Below are positions 31,567-41,097 of a stretch of DNA of 64,000 bases, one piece after another. Position 1 is the stretch's first letter; the number at the start of each line of letters is the position of its first letter. A program made the position numbers and the translations under genes. The DNA is from Natrinema saccharevitans (GTDB lineage: Archaea > Halobacteriota > Halobacteria > Halobacteriales > Natrialbaceae): NCBI RefSeq assembly GCF_001953745.1, contig NZ_LWLN01000001.1, forward strand, positions 248,001 through 312,000, given 5' to 3'. The notes under the pieces were generated by a model, which ran no database searches, had not been told where the DNA came from, and saw nothing but the letters and a program-made list of their open reading frames with translations.

Positions 31567-33294
31567 TTAGACGCTAATGACGACGTTGACCACGTACTGG
31601 GTGACGACGGCGATGACGGCCCCGAGCCACGTCATGAACACGAAATGGACCAGTCCGCTGATGATGTGTCCTCGGTCGGTGATCCGGATCATGACCGCCG
31701 AGAGCGCGGCGTTGATCAGGATCGTCAGGAGCAACAGGTACTCGATGGTCTGAATGTCGTACTGTTCGGTACTGAGCAGGTTCCCGGCGACGTCGCTCTG
31801 TTGTTCTAGGTCCATCTCGCTTGTGATTCCCATCATGATATCGACGACCTCGAGACCGACGAAAAACGAGAAGACGGCCGCCGCCGTGATGCCGTAGAGG
31901 ACGCCGATCAGCGTCATCGTCGCCTGCTCGCGTTTCTCCCTGACCTTGAGGACCTCGTTCTGGTTCTCACTGATGACTCGGCCGAGGACCTGCGGATCCC
32001 CGCCCATCTGGCGGCCGATAACGTACATGTCGCCGAACTTCTGGATCAGGTAGGAGCCCGTTTCGGCGGCGAACAGTCGCCACGACCGGATGTCGTCGAT
32101 TCGCATGTTCAGTCGCTTGTACAGCGCATCGACGTTGTCCGTCAGCGCGCCGAAGTCCTTGCGTCGCAGGCTCTCGAGGACGCTGCCGGTCGAGGTCTGT
32201 TTGACGCTCTCGACGGTGCCAAGCGCCCGGATGAAACTGGGGAACTCGCCGTCCCGATCTTTCACCTTCTGTTCTTCCTGGCGCATCCGCCAGCCGGGTA
32301 ACAACAGCGGCGTGACGGGGATCGCGACCATGAGCGGCATCGGAACGCGGGCGGCAACGACTGGGACGATCCCGAGGACGGCAAGTACCATGATGACCGC
32401 GAGGACGACGCTACAGCCGACGCCGATCGCGAGCGCCCGCGGGATGCGGGTCAGCGGGCCGGTCCCTTCGGTCTCTTCGATGTACCAGACGGGGTCGTAC
32501 GGCGAGACGACGTGGATCGCGTAGACGAACCCCGCCTGGACGATCGCGAACATGACGATGGTACCGGCGATCAGGATCGTCGGGCTGACTCCGATCAGGA
32601 TCGGGAGGACGATCGCGAACACCAGCACGAACGCCACCGATAGCATCATCGACATGTACAGTTCCTTCATCACGTCGAGTTTCGCCAGATCCGACTCGTA
32701 GCGGGTGACGAACTGCTGGATGATGGTGTCCTGTTCGTCCATCAGGAACTCGCTGATCTGCTGGCCGCCCCCGACCGTGTAGGCCAGTCGCTCGAGGAAG
32801 TCGGTCAGCAGCGGGCTGGTGGTCTGTTTGGCCCGCAGTCGGCAGGCGTCGTCCAGACTCTGGTTCCACGTGTCGACCAAGGCGACGAGATGCCCCATCT
32901 CCTCCGCGAGGGCGTCGTACTCGTCTTCCTCCGCGAGGGTGCGGAAGATCTCGACCCGGTTGATGTTGGTCATCGAGAGGACGGTGATGTGGGTCAGAAA
33001 GAGATGAAAGCGCTGGCGGACCTGCTTTCGCTTGCGGTCCTGGGCCAGTTTCGGATAGATGACCGCGACGACCATCGCCAGCGCCCCCAGCAACACGACC
33101 GGGAGCGCCAGCATCAGCGAGAGTCCGAGGAAGAGAGCTATCACGGCCGTCCCGAGGAAGAAGACGAACGCGGGGAAGATGATCAGCAGGAGGTACCGCG
33201 ACGCGGGCATGTCCATGTTCGCGTAGGCCCTATTGAGCGACTCGAGCGTCGATCGAGCGCTCAGATCCGGCGCGGACTGGGAGTCGGTAGACAT
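31567..33294 (-). CDS. arlJ: Archaellum platform membrane protein ArlJ
   Basis: A 575-residue polytopic membrane protein of the TadC/GspF-like family. Two clusters of helices lie near residues 40-90 and 215-330, and a C-terminal group is at about 460-575. Two T2SSF-like cytoplasmic helical domains are present (RFHLFLTHITVLSMTNINR and FIRALGTVESVKQTSTGSVL). It anchors the ArlI/ArlH motor in the membrane. It starts 4 nt after arlI. Confidence 0.95.
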   Translation of the reverse strand: MSTDSQSAPDLSARSTLESLNRAYANMDMPASRYLLLIIFPAFVFFLGTAVIALFLGLSLMLALPVVLLGALAMVVAVIYPKLAQDRKRKQVRQRFHLFLTHITVLSMTNINRVEIFRTLAEEDEYDALAEEMGHLVALVDTWNQSLDDACRLRAKQTTSPLLTDFLERLAYTVGGGQQISEFLMDEQDTIIQQFVTRYESDLAKLDVMKELYMSMMLSVAFVLVFAIVLPILIGVSPTILIAGTIVMFAIVQAGFVYAIHVVSPYDPVWYIEETEGTGPLTRIPRALAIGVGCSVVLAVIMVLAVLGIVPVVAARVPMPLMVAIPVTPLLLPGWRMRQEEQKVKDRDGEFPSFIRALGTVESVKQTSTGSVLESLRRKDFGALTDNVDALYKRLNMRIDDIRSWRLFAAETGSYLIQKFGDMYVIGRQMGGDPQVLGRVISENQNEVLKVREKREQATMTLIGVLYGITAAAVFSFFVGLEVVDIMMGITSEMDLEQQSDVAGNLLSTEQYDIQTIEYLLLLTILINAALSAVMIRITDRGHIISGLVHFVFMTWLGAVIAVVTQYVVNVVISV

Positions 33295-33298
33295 GGTA

Positions 33299-34978
33299 TC
33301 AGGCGAACTGGTCGATGCCGCTGATCCGGATGGGAAGCCCCTCGAGGCCGTCCCGTTGGAAGCTCGCGATCGCGTCGTTGACCTCGTGATAGCCCAGCAC
33401 GTCGGCGTCGATCAGTTGGCGAATGATCTCGGCCCGCCGGTCGAGTTCGTCGTAGATCTTCCGGGTGTCCTCGTAGCCGAGCAACGTCGCGATCTGTTCC
33501 TCGAGGACGTAGGAGTTGTTCCGGCCGGTAAAGGCGACCTCGTCGTCGCGGGGGTCCCACTTGAACGCCTGTCGGGTGACGACCCCGCCCTCGTAGTCGG
33601 AGTAGCCCTCGATCTCCTGGACCGACGTGACCCGCCGGAGGACGTCGTCGCCCTGCTTGACGCGGTTCTGGAACAGCGCGACGTCGCAGTTGTCCATGAA
33701 CGTCTCGGGGACGTTGATCGGTGCCCCGGTAAAGCGCTGGATCATCGAGACGATGTCGCTGGCGTGGAAGGTCAGCATGACGGGGTGACCGGTCTGGGCC
33801 GCCTGGAACGCCATCTGGCCTTCCGCCCCGCGGACCTCGCCCACGACGATGTAGTCCGGCCGGGATCGCAACGCGGCGGCGACCAGGTCGAACATGTCCA
33901 CGTCGGCCGACTCGTCGCCCGACCCCTCGCGGGTGAGCAGTTGCTGCCAGGTGTTGTGGGGCGGGATGACCTCCGCGGTGTCTTCGGCGGTGTATATCTT
34001 CGCGTCCCGCGGGATAAACGACAGCGCCGCGTTCAGTGTCGTCGTCTTCCCCGACGCCGTCTCGCCGACGACGAAGACGGTCTGTTCGTTCTCGAGACAG
34101 AGCCAGAGGTACGCGGCCAGCTCCGGGCTCAGCGTTCCCCACTTCGTGATCTGGAACACCGACAGCGGGATCTCCTCGCCCTGTCGGATGGTCAGGGAGG
34201 GGCCCTGTACCGAGACGTCGTCGGAGTAGATGATGTTGATACGCGAGCCGTCGGGCAGCGTCGCGTCGATCACCGGGTCGGAGTCGCTGACCGGGTGGTT
34301 CATCCGCTCGCCCATGTTGCGCAGCCACTGCTCGAACTCCTCGGGGGTCCCGAAGTCGACGGTCGCCGAGATCATCCCGTAGGTGCCGTGATCGAGGTAA
34401 CACTGCTTGGGCCCGATCACGTGGATGTCCTCGTTAGCTGGGTCAGTCATCACGGGCTCTAAGGGACCGAGCCCGACGATGTCGCGCTGGAGCTGGTAGC
34501 GCAGCCGCGTGAATTGATCCTGCGAGAGCGCGATTTTGCTGGTACCGAGCGACTTGAGCCGACCGATCGACTGCCCCGCGATCCCCGACCCGACCGCGAC
34601 GACTTCGTCGAGCAGTTCGTCCAGGTGTTCCTCGAACTCCTCGTCGTCGCCCGGTGCCGGCCGGGTGACGCTCTTGTCGAGGATTCGCTGCCGGATGCGG
34701 TTGTACAGTGCCTTGTCCTCGCTTTCCAGGGTCGGCTCGACGCAGTAGTAGGTGGTGTCGATTCCCAGATCACCGTGGACGTGACAGAAGATCGGCTCCT
34801 CGGCCGTGTAGATGACGTTGGGCCGGTCGGACTCCCACTCGCCGCCGGGCTCGTCGATGAGTTTCGGGTACTCGTTGTACTCGTCGTGAAACCACTCGAG
34901 GTGTTCCCGGAGGTGTGGGTACTCGTCGGCCAACGTGTCGAGTTCGCTCTCGAGTCGTGCAGTCCCGAAGTCCGACAT
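33299..34978 (-). CDS. arlI: Archaellum assembly/rotation ATPase ArlI
   Basis: A 559-residue secretion-type ATPase. Walker A GETASGKTT (residues 305-313), the Asp box IYTAEDTAEV, Walker B PDYIVVGEVRG and the His box GHPVMLTFHA are all intact. It powers both filament assembly and rotation. The start MSDFGTARLES (ATG 34978) is used because its codon shares a base with the arlH stop (TAATG); the longer frame upstream is antisense-like. Confidence 0.95.
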   Translation of the reverse strand: MSDFGTARLESELDTLADEYPHLREHLEWFHDEYNEYPKLIDEPGGEWESDRPNVIYTAEEPIFCHVHGDLGIDTTYYCVEPTLESEDKALYNRIRQRILDKSVTRPAPGDDEEFEEHLDELLDEVVAVGSGIAGQSIGRLKSLGTSKIALSQDQFTRLRYQLQRDIVGLGPLEPVMTDPANEDIHVIGPKQCYLDHGTYGMISATVDFGTPEEFEQWLRNMGERMNHPVSDSDPVIDATLPDGSRINIIYSDDVSVQGPSLTIRQGEEIPLSVFQITKWGTLSPELAAYLWLCLENEQTVFVVGETASGKTTTLNAALSFIPRDAKIYTAEDTAEVIPPHNTWQQLLTREGSGDESADVDMFDLVAAALRSRPDYIVVGEVRGAEGQMAFQAAQTGHPVMLTFHASDIVSMIQRFTGAPINVPETFMDNCDVALFQNRVKQGDDVLRRVTSVQEIEGYSDYEGGVVTRQAFKWDPRDDEVAFTGRNNSYVLEEQIATLLGYEDTRKIYDELDRRAEIIRQLIDADVLGYHEVNDAIASFQRDGLEGLPIRISGIDQFA

Positions 34979-35706
34979 TATGCCACCGTCCTGCTGACGA
35001 TCGAGACGCCACGGCCCTGCTGGACGCTGAAGCCGATGGAGTCGTCGACCGGACTCTTCATGTTCTGGAACCGTCGGACCAGGATCTTCCGCCTGATCTC
35101 CTGACCGACCGTGCTCGTCTCGATCTGAAAGTAGATATCGGCCACGTTCTGCAGCGGCCGTAAGGCGTCGTCGGCGACGCTGGTCGGATCGACCGTCAGG
35201 ACGACCGACTTGTCCTTCATCGTCATCTGTCGCAGGAACGTGACCAGCCGCTGGATGACGTGGTCCTCGTCGCCGTCGTCGATGACGCTCTCGTAGTTGG
35301 GATCGTTTCGCAACAGTGACGAGAGGGTATCCACGAAGACGACATCGGCCTTCCACAGCGTCTTGGCGTCCGCGAGGCGGGCGAGCAACTGCCGTTTCCG
35401 GCCCTCGTCGTGGGTGTCGACGTTGGCGTGCAGGAACAGCAACTGCTCGTCAAGCAGCAGGTCGACCACGTCATAGGACAGCGAGTGCATCTGCTGGACG
35501 AACTCCCACGATTTCAGCTCCGTCGAGACGTACGTGACGTAGGCATCCTCCGTCGCCATCCCGTAGGAGAACCGCTGGGTGAGGGCGCTCTTGCCCGCCC
35601 CGTCCTGACCTTCGATGAGTACGATGCTGCCCGCGGGGACCCCGCCGCCGATGGCGGTGTTCACGCGATCCCGTCCTGTCAGTCCGATCGAGTAGTAGTC
35701 CGTCAT
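34978..35706 (-). CDS. arlH: Archaellum RecA-like protein ArlH
   Basis: A 242-residue KaiC/RecA-like protein with Walker A GQDGAGKS (residues 33-40) and Walker B-like KADVVFVDTLSSLL. ArlH binds ATP and regulates ArlI at the motor platform. The ATG at 35706 overlaps the arlG stop (ATGA), and the stop overlaps the arlI start. Confidence 0.95.
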   Translation of the reverse strand: MTDYYSIGLTGRDRVNTAIGGGVPAGSIVLIEGQDGAGKSALTQRFSYGMATEDAYVTYVSTELKSWEFVQQMHSLSYDVVDLLLDEQLLFLHANVDTHDEGRKRQLLARLADAKTLWKADVVFVDTLSSLLRNDPNYESVIDDGDEDHVIQRLVTFLRQMTMKDKSVVLTVDPTSVADDALRPLQNVADIYFQIETSTVGQEIRRKILVRRFQNMKSPVDDSIGFSVQQGRGVSIVSRTVA

Positions 35707-36167
35707 GGGACGTAGAATTCGAACACCTCCTCCGCGCCGTTGATCGTCACGACGACCCGGTGTTCCGCGTCGGTCGCCAGCGACCGATCGATCTCGAGTT
35801 GCGCGACGGTTCCCGACCGCCACTGGCTGCCGCCGTCGCGGACCGTTACCGTGAACTCGTCGCTCGAGACGTACGTGCCGTTGACCAGTACGTCGAGGTC
35901 GCTCTCGTCGGTTGCAAGGGTCTTCTGGCCGGTGTTTTTCACCAACAGCGTGATGTTTTCCGACCCGTCGGAGTCGTACACCGCGTCGCTGCCCGGATCG
36001 CTGATGATCTCGATGTCGGTGTCGATCTTGTCGGTCACGTCGCCGCTGTGGGCCTCGACCGAGTTACTGATCTCGTTGACGTTGGTCACCAGCGTGCCGG
36101 CGACGCCGGCGGCGACCAGCATCGCGGCGATGAACAGGATCAGCGTCGAGACGGAGTCACCTGCCAT
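35703..36167 (-). CDS. arlG: Archaellum stator protein ArlG
   Basis: A 154-residue protein with one N-terminal membrane helix (TLILFIAAMLVAAGVAGTLV) and an extracytoplasmic beta-sandwich (ENITLLVKNTGQKTL, LDVLVNGTYVSSDEF). ArlG with ArlF anchors the motor to the S-layer. It overlaps arlH by four bases and starts 3 nt after arlF. Confidence 0.93.
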   Translation of the reverse strand: MAGDSVSTLILFIAAMLVAAGVAGTLVTNVNEISNSVEAHSGDVTDKIDTDIEIISDPGSDAVYDSDGSENITLLVKNTGQKTLATDESDLDVLVNGTYVSSDEFTVTVRDGGSQWRSGTVAQLEIDRSLATDAEHRVVVTINGAEEVFEFYVP

Positions 36168-36170
36168 CGG

Positions 36171-36602
36171 TCACACCCCCGTCACCGTCTCGGCGACCCC
36201 GTAGTCGGTCACGACCTTCGCCCTGTCCGGTCGCGGCGTCGACACCTCCATCGTCAGCGTTTCGCCGGGTTGCCACAGTTCCCGACCGCCGTCGCCGTCG
36301 ACGCTGGTCGCGTACGACTCTTGGTAGACGCCGTCGAGCAGCAGCGCCGTCTCCGGAACCGACAGCGTCGTCGACCCGGTGTTGTCCACGCTCATGGTGA
36401 AGTTTTCGTCGCCGCTCTCGTTGTAGCTCCAGGACGCGACCTCGATCCCCGTGTTCCGCACGTCGAGCTGTCGGTCGTCGCGGTCCGCGATCGCGTCTCG
36501 CCGTTGTTCCTGTGCCGTCTGGAACACCGGGTACGCGATCCCCGCCGCGACGAGGACCCCGACGAAGACGATCGCCGTCGCGCCGCTGGTACTGAATCCC
36601 AC
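36171..36602 (-). CDS. arlF: Archaellum stator protein ArlF
   Basis: A 143-residue protein with an N-terminal helix (GATAIVFVGVLVAAGIAYPV) and a beta-sandwich (NFTMSVDNTGSTTLSVPETA). In characterised systems ArlF binds the S-layer protein and acts as part of the stator with ArlG. Encoded between arlCE and arlG. Confidence 0.93.
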   Translation of the reverse strand: MGFSTSGATAIVFVGVLVAAGIAYPVFQTAQEQRRDAIADRDDRQLDVRNTGIEVASWSYNESGDENFTMSVDNTGSTTLSVPETALLLDGVYQESYATSVDGDGGRELWQPGETLTMEVSTPRPDRAKVVTDYGVAETVTGV

Positions 36603-36637
36603 GTTCGATCACCGTTCCCCGTCGGCCGCGATCACGG

Positions 36638-37723
36638 TCACGCCTCCGTCTCCGCGTCCGGTTCGACCTCCTGCTTCGTCTCGTGGATCTTCTGGAGTTT
36701 CATGATGTAGGTGTAGCTGTCCGCGTGGTCCTCGGCGGTCAACTCGTCGGGCGTCGCCCCCGGATCGACGTGGATGTCGAGGTCCGGGCCGCTGAGCGTC
36801 GCCTCGAGGTGGGCCTTGACGTCCTCGCCGATCCAGCCGATCTCGGCGTAGTAGGAGATCGCGCGCAACGTCGCCGCCGGGCCGGCCGTCCGGACCAACT
36901 CGGTGAGCCACTCCAACACGATGATGTCCGTCGCGTACGTGTCCGCGAGCGCCTCGAGGGTGACGTCTGAATCGCCGTCTGCGCCGTCCGTCTCGTCTTC
37001 GATCGGGTCGGCGTCGGCCGAATCATCGACGCTGTCGGTCGCCTGTACCTCGACGCGGGTGTCGTCGTCGCCGTCGATCTCGGTCTCGAACGCGAGCCGT
37101 TCGCCGTCCCCGTCGCGCCGCTGGGCCGCGTCCTCGATGACGCCTTTCAGGTCGTCGAACGAGACCGATTCCTCGCCGCGCCGGGAGCGGTCGTCGACCG
37201 CCGTCTGGCGCGTCTCGGTCCCGCCGTCGGTCACCGACTCGTCCTCGCCGAAGACGCCGAACCCGTTTCGCTCCTCGCCGTCCCCGGTGAAGGGGTTCAC
37301 GTCGTCGGTCAACATGTCGTAGACCCCCAGTAGCTGCCGGACCGTGTCGTTCATCTCCTCGACCTGATCCGCGACCTGCTGTTGGGAGTCGCGGACCGAG
37401 CCCAGCTCTGACTCCTTGTCCGCGAGCTGGTCCTCGAGTTCCTCGATCCGGTAGTGCAGATCGTCGAGGTCCTCCTCGTCGCTCGAGCCGCCCCTGCCGA
37501 ACAACCCACCACCGCCGCTGTCGGACTCGGACTCGCTCGGCTCGGCCGTTTCGGCCGGCTCGTCGGAGCCGTCCTGCGTTTCCGCGTCGGCCGCGGACTC
37601 GGTATCGCCGTCGTCGACCTCGCCCTGCTGCCGGCGCTGCTCGCGCTCCCGGCCTCGACGACCGCCGCTGTCGCTGAGGAAGTCTTCGAGCAGGGTTCGC
37701 AGGGAGTCGAGTCCGAAGTCCAT
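36638..37723 (-). CDS. arlCE: Archaellum accessory fusion ArlCE
   Basis: A 361-residue protein combining an acidic disordered N-terminus, a coiled coil (about 85-125, YRIEELEDQLADKESELGSV), the ArlC segment LLGVYDMLTDDVNPFTG and a C-terminal ArlE domain (about 255-345, YATDIIVLEWLTELVRTAG). Such fusions are typical of Halobacteria and connect to CheF. First gene of the arlCE-F-G-H-I-J-D unit, divergent from the archaellins. Confidence 0.92.
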   Translation of the reverse strand: MDFGLDSLRTLLEDFLSDSGGRRGREREQRRQQGEVDDGDTESAADAETQDGSDEPAETAEPSESESDSGGGGLFGRGGSSDEEDLDDLHYRIEELEDQLADKESELGSVRDSQQQVADQVEEMNDTVRQLLGVYDMLTDDVNPFTGDGEERNGFGVFGEDESVTDGGTETRQTAVDDRSRRGEESVSFDDLKGVIEDAAQRRDGDGERLAFETEIDGDDDTRVEVQATDSVDDSADADPIEDETDGADGDSDVTLEALADTYATDIIVLEWLTELVRTAGPAATLRAISYYAEIGWIGEDVKAHLEATLSGPDLDIHVDPGATPDELTAEDHADSYTYIMKLQKIHETKQEVEPDAETEA

Positions 37724-38150
37724 GGCTACCTCCGTGCCGCTCGATGTGTCGCTGTCAGTCGCCGATAGCGGCGGTCCCCGTCGTCCGATACGGTCATGCT
37801 ACTCACTCGTAGCGGGGGTGTTCGTATAGATGTCCGCTCGAGTTCGCCCCCCGAATCGGCCCGCGTTTCGAGTCGTGAGTCGAGTCTCGATACGCCGGCT
37901 GAAGTGATACTGAGCTTGATACTCCGGTTAGCCCTTGTCTCCGTCGGGGTACATCCCCAGAATCTGTGATGCCAACGGCCTCGTCACGCGCCGGCCTTCG
38001 GCGGGATACGACCGGTGTCCCGTCGCCACGCCTACGGAGGGAGCGGCGGGTTCGGCCCGTCGAGCCGGCGGGTGACGTTCGCGTTCGCGCGGACGGCACG
38101 CGTCGCGACGACGCGGCGGCGACGAGGACGGCATGCAGGGTGTACACACT
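37724..38150. other. Divergent control region arlCE / archaellins
   Basis: No gene is supported. The stretch next to the archaellins is very G+C-rich with no clear TATA box at -30 of ATG 38151, so the archaellin transcript probably has a long leader. A GCTAC/GTAGC dyad lies at 37797-37812. Confidence 0.45.
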
Positions 38151-38870
38151 ATGTTCGAAGCAATAACAGACTACGACAACGACGACCGCGGGCAGGTCGG
38201 GATCGGGACGCTCATCGTGTTCATCGCGATGGTCCTGGTCGCGGCGATCGCGGCAGGGGTACTGATCAACACGGCTGGTGTTCTGCAAACGCAGGCATCC
38301 GACACCGGCTCCGAAACACAGGAAGCAGTTGCGAATCAGATCGAAGTGACACATGCTAGTGGGAACGTGACTCCTGGGTACGGGGATGGACGGACTGTCG
38401 ACGTCGTCAACCTGTCCGTCATGAAGTCGGCTGGTTCCGACTCGATCGATCTCGAATCAATGACGATTCAGTATACGAGTTCGTCTGTTGACCAGACGTT
38501 GACCTACGGCGGTAATAATTTCGTTACTCCAGACTACAGTAGTGATGGAACAAGTGGACTCACGAATACGGCAGACACCTATACTGATGGCACATCCGCT
38601 GCAAACCACACGGCCTTTGCAACGGAGAACATTGCCGGTGATGATGGTGGTGACACTGAACTCATTAGCACTGATGACCGAGTAAAGGTTACACTATTTG
38701 TTGCCGCAATTGAGGAAGGGTCCGGCGCAGACGGGGATGTCAATGCAGATAGTGGTCTCACGGGTGGTGAGAGTGCAACGATTAAGCTGACGGACCAGTC
38801 CGGTGCGGAATTCTCCTACGGCATCAGTGTTCCATCGACCTTCGGCAACAAACAAATCGTGGAGGTGTGA
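38151..38870 (+). CDS. Archaellin 1
   Basis: A 239-residue archaellin. After the prepilin-type leader ending DRGQVGIG comes the hydrophobic assembly helix [20 protein letters not shown], then the surface domain and the closing [13 protein letters not shown]. ArlK (PibD) would cleave before the helix, after the glycine of the leader. ATG 38151 is chosen by comparison with the two following paralogues, which also begin MFE. Ser/Thr/Asn-rich loops with NxS/T sites (NHT, NLS) suggest N-glycosylation. Confidence 0.93.
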   Translation: MFEAITDYDNDDRGQVGIGTLIVFIAMVLVAAIAAGVLINTAGVLQTQASDTGSETQEAVANQIEVTHASGNVTPGYGDGRTVDVVNLSVMKSAGSDSIDLESMTIQYTSSSVDQTLTYGGNNFVTPDYSSDGTSGLTNTADTYTDGTSAANHTAFATENIAGDDGGDTELISTDDRVKVTLFVAAIEEGSGADGDVNADSGLTGGESATIKLTDQSGAEFSYGISVPSTFGNKQIVEV

Positions 38871-38872
38871 CG

Positions 38873-39580
38873 ATGTTCGAGAAAATAACTGACGATAATG
38901 AGCGTGCACAGGTCGGGATCGGGACCTTGATCGTGTTCATCGCGATGGTCCTGGTCGCAGCGATCGCAGCGGGCGTCCTGATCAACACGGCTGGAGTCCT
39001 GCAAACGCAGGCCTCTGACACCGGCTCCGAAACGCAAGAGGCGGTCGCTAATCAGGTGGAGGTCACACATGCATCTGGGAACGTCTCCGGAACGGACAAG
39101 ATCGATTCGGTCAACCTGACGATCATGAAATCGGCCGGTTCGAACGCGATCGATCTCGAGTCGATGACGATCCAGTACACCAGTGATAGCGTCGACCGGA
39201 CGTTGACTCATGGTGGAAACGACGTCGGAGCCACTAATGATGTTGATTATAGTTCCAGTACTACTGATGACCTTGGTGTCTTAAATGCCACCCAGTTCGC
39301 GACCAACAATATCGCTGGCGACGACGGTGGCGATAATGAACTCATCAGTACCGACGACCGAGTGACAGTTACACTTCAAGTAGCCGCAATTGAGGCTGGT
39401 GCAGAAGGTGACGGTTCTGCTACGCCACTTAGTGAGGGCGATATCGAGAACCTCAATGAAGACGGTCTCGAGGGCGGAGACAGCGTCACGCTAACGCTAA
39501 CCGACCAGTCGGGCGCCGAGTTCACCTACGGGATCAGCGTCCCGTCGACCTTCGGGAACAAGCGCATCGTGGAGGTATAG
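38873..39580 (+). CDS. Archaellin 2
   Basis: A 235-residue archaellin, nearly identical to archaellin 1 over the first ~70 residues (leader, helix and [20 protein letters not shown]) and at the C-terminus ([17 protein letters not shown]), with a variable middle. It begins 2 nt after the stop of archaellin 1. Its Shine-Dalgarno GGAGGTG (38861-38867) is made from the last codons of the preceding gene. Confidence 0.93.
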   Translation: MFEKITDDNERAQVGIGTLIVFIAMVLVAAIAAGVLINTAGVLQTQASDTGSETQEAVANQVEVTHASGNVSGTDKIDSVNLTIMKSAGSNAIDLESMTIQYTSDSVDRTLTHGGNDVGATNDVDYSSSTTDDLGVLNATQFATNNIAGDDGGDNELISTDDRVTVTLQVAAIEAGAEGDGSATPLSEGDIENLNEDGLEGGDSVTLTLTDQSGAEFTYGISVPSTFGNKRIVEV

Positions 39581-40483
39581 ATGTTCGAACGACTCGTAGA
39601 CGAACGCGAGCGCGGGCAAGTCGGGATCGGGACACTCATCGTGTTCATCGCGATGGTCCTGGTCGCAGCGATCGCTGCGGGCGTCCTGATCAACACCGCT
39701 GGCGTTCTACAGACCCAGGCGTCTGATACGGGATCAGAAACGCAGGAGGCCGTTGCCAACCAGATCGAAGTCACCCACGCTGCCGGTCAGGTTAGCGGCG
39801 ATGTCGTTGATCAAGTGGATCTGACGCTCATGAAGTCGGCGGGGTCGAACGCGATCGACCTCGAGGCGATGACCGTGCAGTACACGAGTTCCAGTACTGA
39901 TGCGACTCTCACGTACGAAGACGGCACCACTGATGGAGACCACTTCGATACGGAAGAACTAGCTGGCGTAACCGATGGAACGTCGCTAACGACGACTGAA
40001 GACCGAGTTAAACTCATGCTAAATACCGCTGCGCTCGAAGGAGGAGGCGGCAGTGAGACTACGGGTCAGGCTACGTTGGATCTAGTCTCGGATGGGTCTG
40101 AAGTCGATACCGCAACTATTGACACGCAGCCCACATCCGGTGGTGATTTAGTCTTCTCGGTGGGAAGCAATTCGGGTTCATTCGACTCTGAAACAATCAC
40201 TATCTATGATAGTACCGATAGTTCTATCGGAACAATAGATGGAAGTGCTAGTGAAACGGAAGTTACAGTAGATAGTGGAGACTTCAGTGATGGCGAGCAA
40301 TTGACTGCGGAGGTCACGGACGGTAATGGAGATACGGTCACAGTTGACTATGCCTCAAACGGCGCTGGTCTTGAGTCCGGTTCGAGCGCGACCGTTTCGC
40401 TCGTCGATCAGTCCGGTGCGAAGTTCACCTACGGGATCAGCGTCCCGTCGACCTTCGGCAACAAGCAGGTCGTCGAAGTCTAA
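39581..40483 (+). CDS. Archaellin 3 with inserted domain
   Basis: A 300-residue archaellin sharing leader, helix and C-terminus with the other two, but longer by a block at about residues 162-263. The block is beta-rich and Ser/Thr/Asp/Gly-rich ([53 protein letters not shown]), like a bacterial-Ig-type repeat, and would project from the filament. Its DNA (40064-40369) is richer in A+T than the rest of the gene. It starts immediately after the stop of archaellin 2, with GGAGGT 4 nt upstream. Confidence 0.9.
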   Translation: MFERLVDERERGQVGIGTLIVFIAMVLVAAIAAGVLINTAGVLQTQASDTGSETQEAVANQIEVTHAAGQVSGDVVDQVDLTLMKSAGSNAIDLEAMTVQYTSSSTDATLTYEDGTTDGDHFDTEELAGVTDGTSLTTTEDRVKLMLNTAALEGGGGSETTGQATLDLVSDGSEVDTATIDTQPTSGGDLVFSVGSNSGSFDSETITIYDSTDSSIGTIDGSASETEVTVDSGDFSDGEQLTAEVTDGNGDTVTVDYASNGAGLESGSSATVSLVDQSGAKFTYGISVPSTFGNKQVVEV

Positions 40484-40517
40484 CGTATAGCCTTCCAACC
40501 AACTTCTCGCACACACT

Positions 40518-40934
40518 ATGACCCCCAACGGTTCACAGGACGACGGTATTCTCACCCCTGACGAGCTGCAGCTCGAGGACGAGAACGTCGCGAAACTGAG
40601 TGAGAACCGCTATCTCGTCCGAGCGGACGCTGCCGACGAGGAGCCGTCCGCCGACGCCACGACGATCACCGACTCCGACGCGAGTTCCACGCACCTCGAG
40701 TCGGAACGCGCACAGACGGCGTCGGAGACGGCCCTCGCCGACGCGGCCGAACCGCACGGGGTCGACATCACGCTGAAGACCGACGGGGAGATCGCACACC
40801 ATCACGCGACGTCACACGACGTCCGCGAGGTGTTCGTCGACCTCCTGACCTGGTACGCGGGCCAGCTCGACGACGACATGTCGCCCAGCGAGGCGCTGCG
40901 GGTCATGCTGGCCGCGTCCGATCTCGAGGTCTGA
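40518..40934 (+). CDS. Small acidic protein linked to archaellins
   Basis: A 138-residue acidic protein. A disordered N-terminal half (LTPDELQLEDENVAKLSENR) leads to a compact C-terminal domain, VDITLKTDGEIAHHHATSHD then VREVFVDLLTWYAGQLDDDM and SEALRVMLAASDLEV. The HHH cluster is notable. It begins 34 nt after archaellin 3 in the same direction, so it is probably co-expressed and may act in archaellin handling or regulation. No family function known to me. Confidence 0.75.
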   Translation: MTPNGSQDDGILTPDELQLEDENVAKLSENRYLVRADAADEEPSADATTITDSDASSTHLESERAQTASETALADAAEPHGVDITLKTDGEIAHHHATSHDVREVFVDLLTWYAGQLDDDMSPSEALRVMLAASDLEV

Positions 40935-41097
40935 GACGACCGTCACCCGTCGAACCGCTCACGAACGACAGGGCGTGAGTAGACAGGGTACCACGGCGTT
41001 TCCTTTTTGTCGCGACTCCAAGGCGACCAGTGGCGACCGACGGTTCGATGAACCGCGAATACGGTCCTTTTTCCACCTCGAGCGCGAATCCGGGGCC

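Noticed and set aside
37928-38149. Minus-strand frame in the archaellin control region
   Set aside because: It is Arg/Pro-rich, overlaps the expected leader of the archaellin transcript, and has no homology that I recognise.
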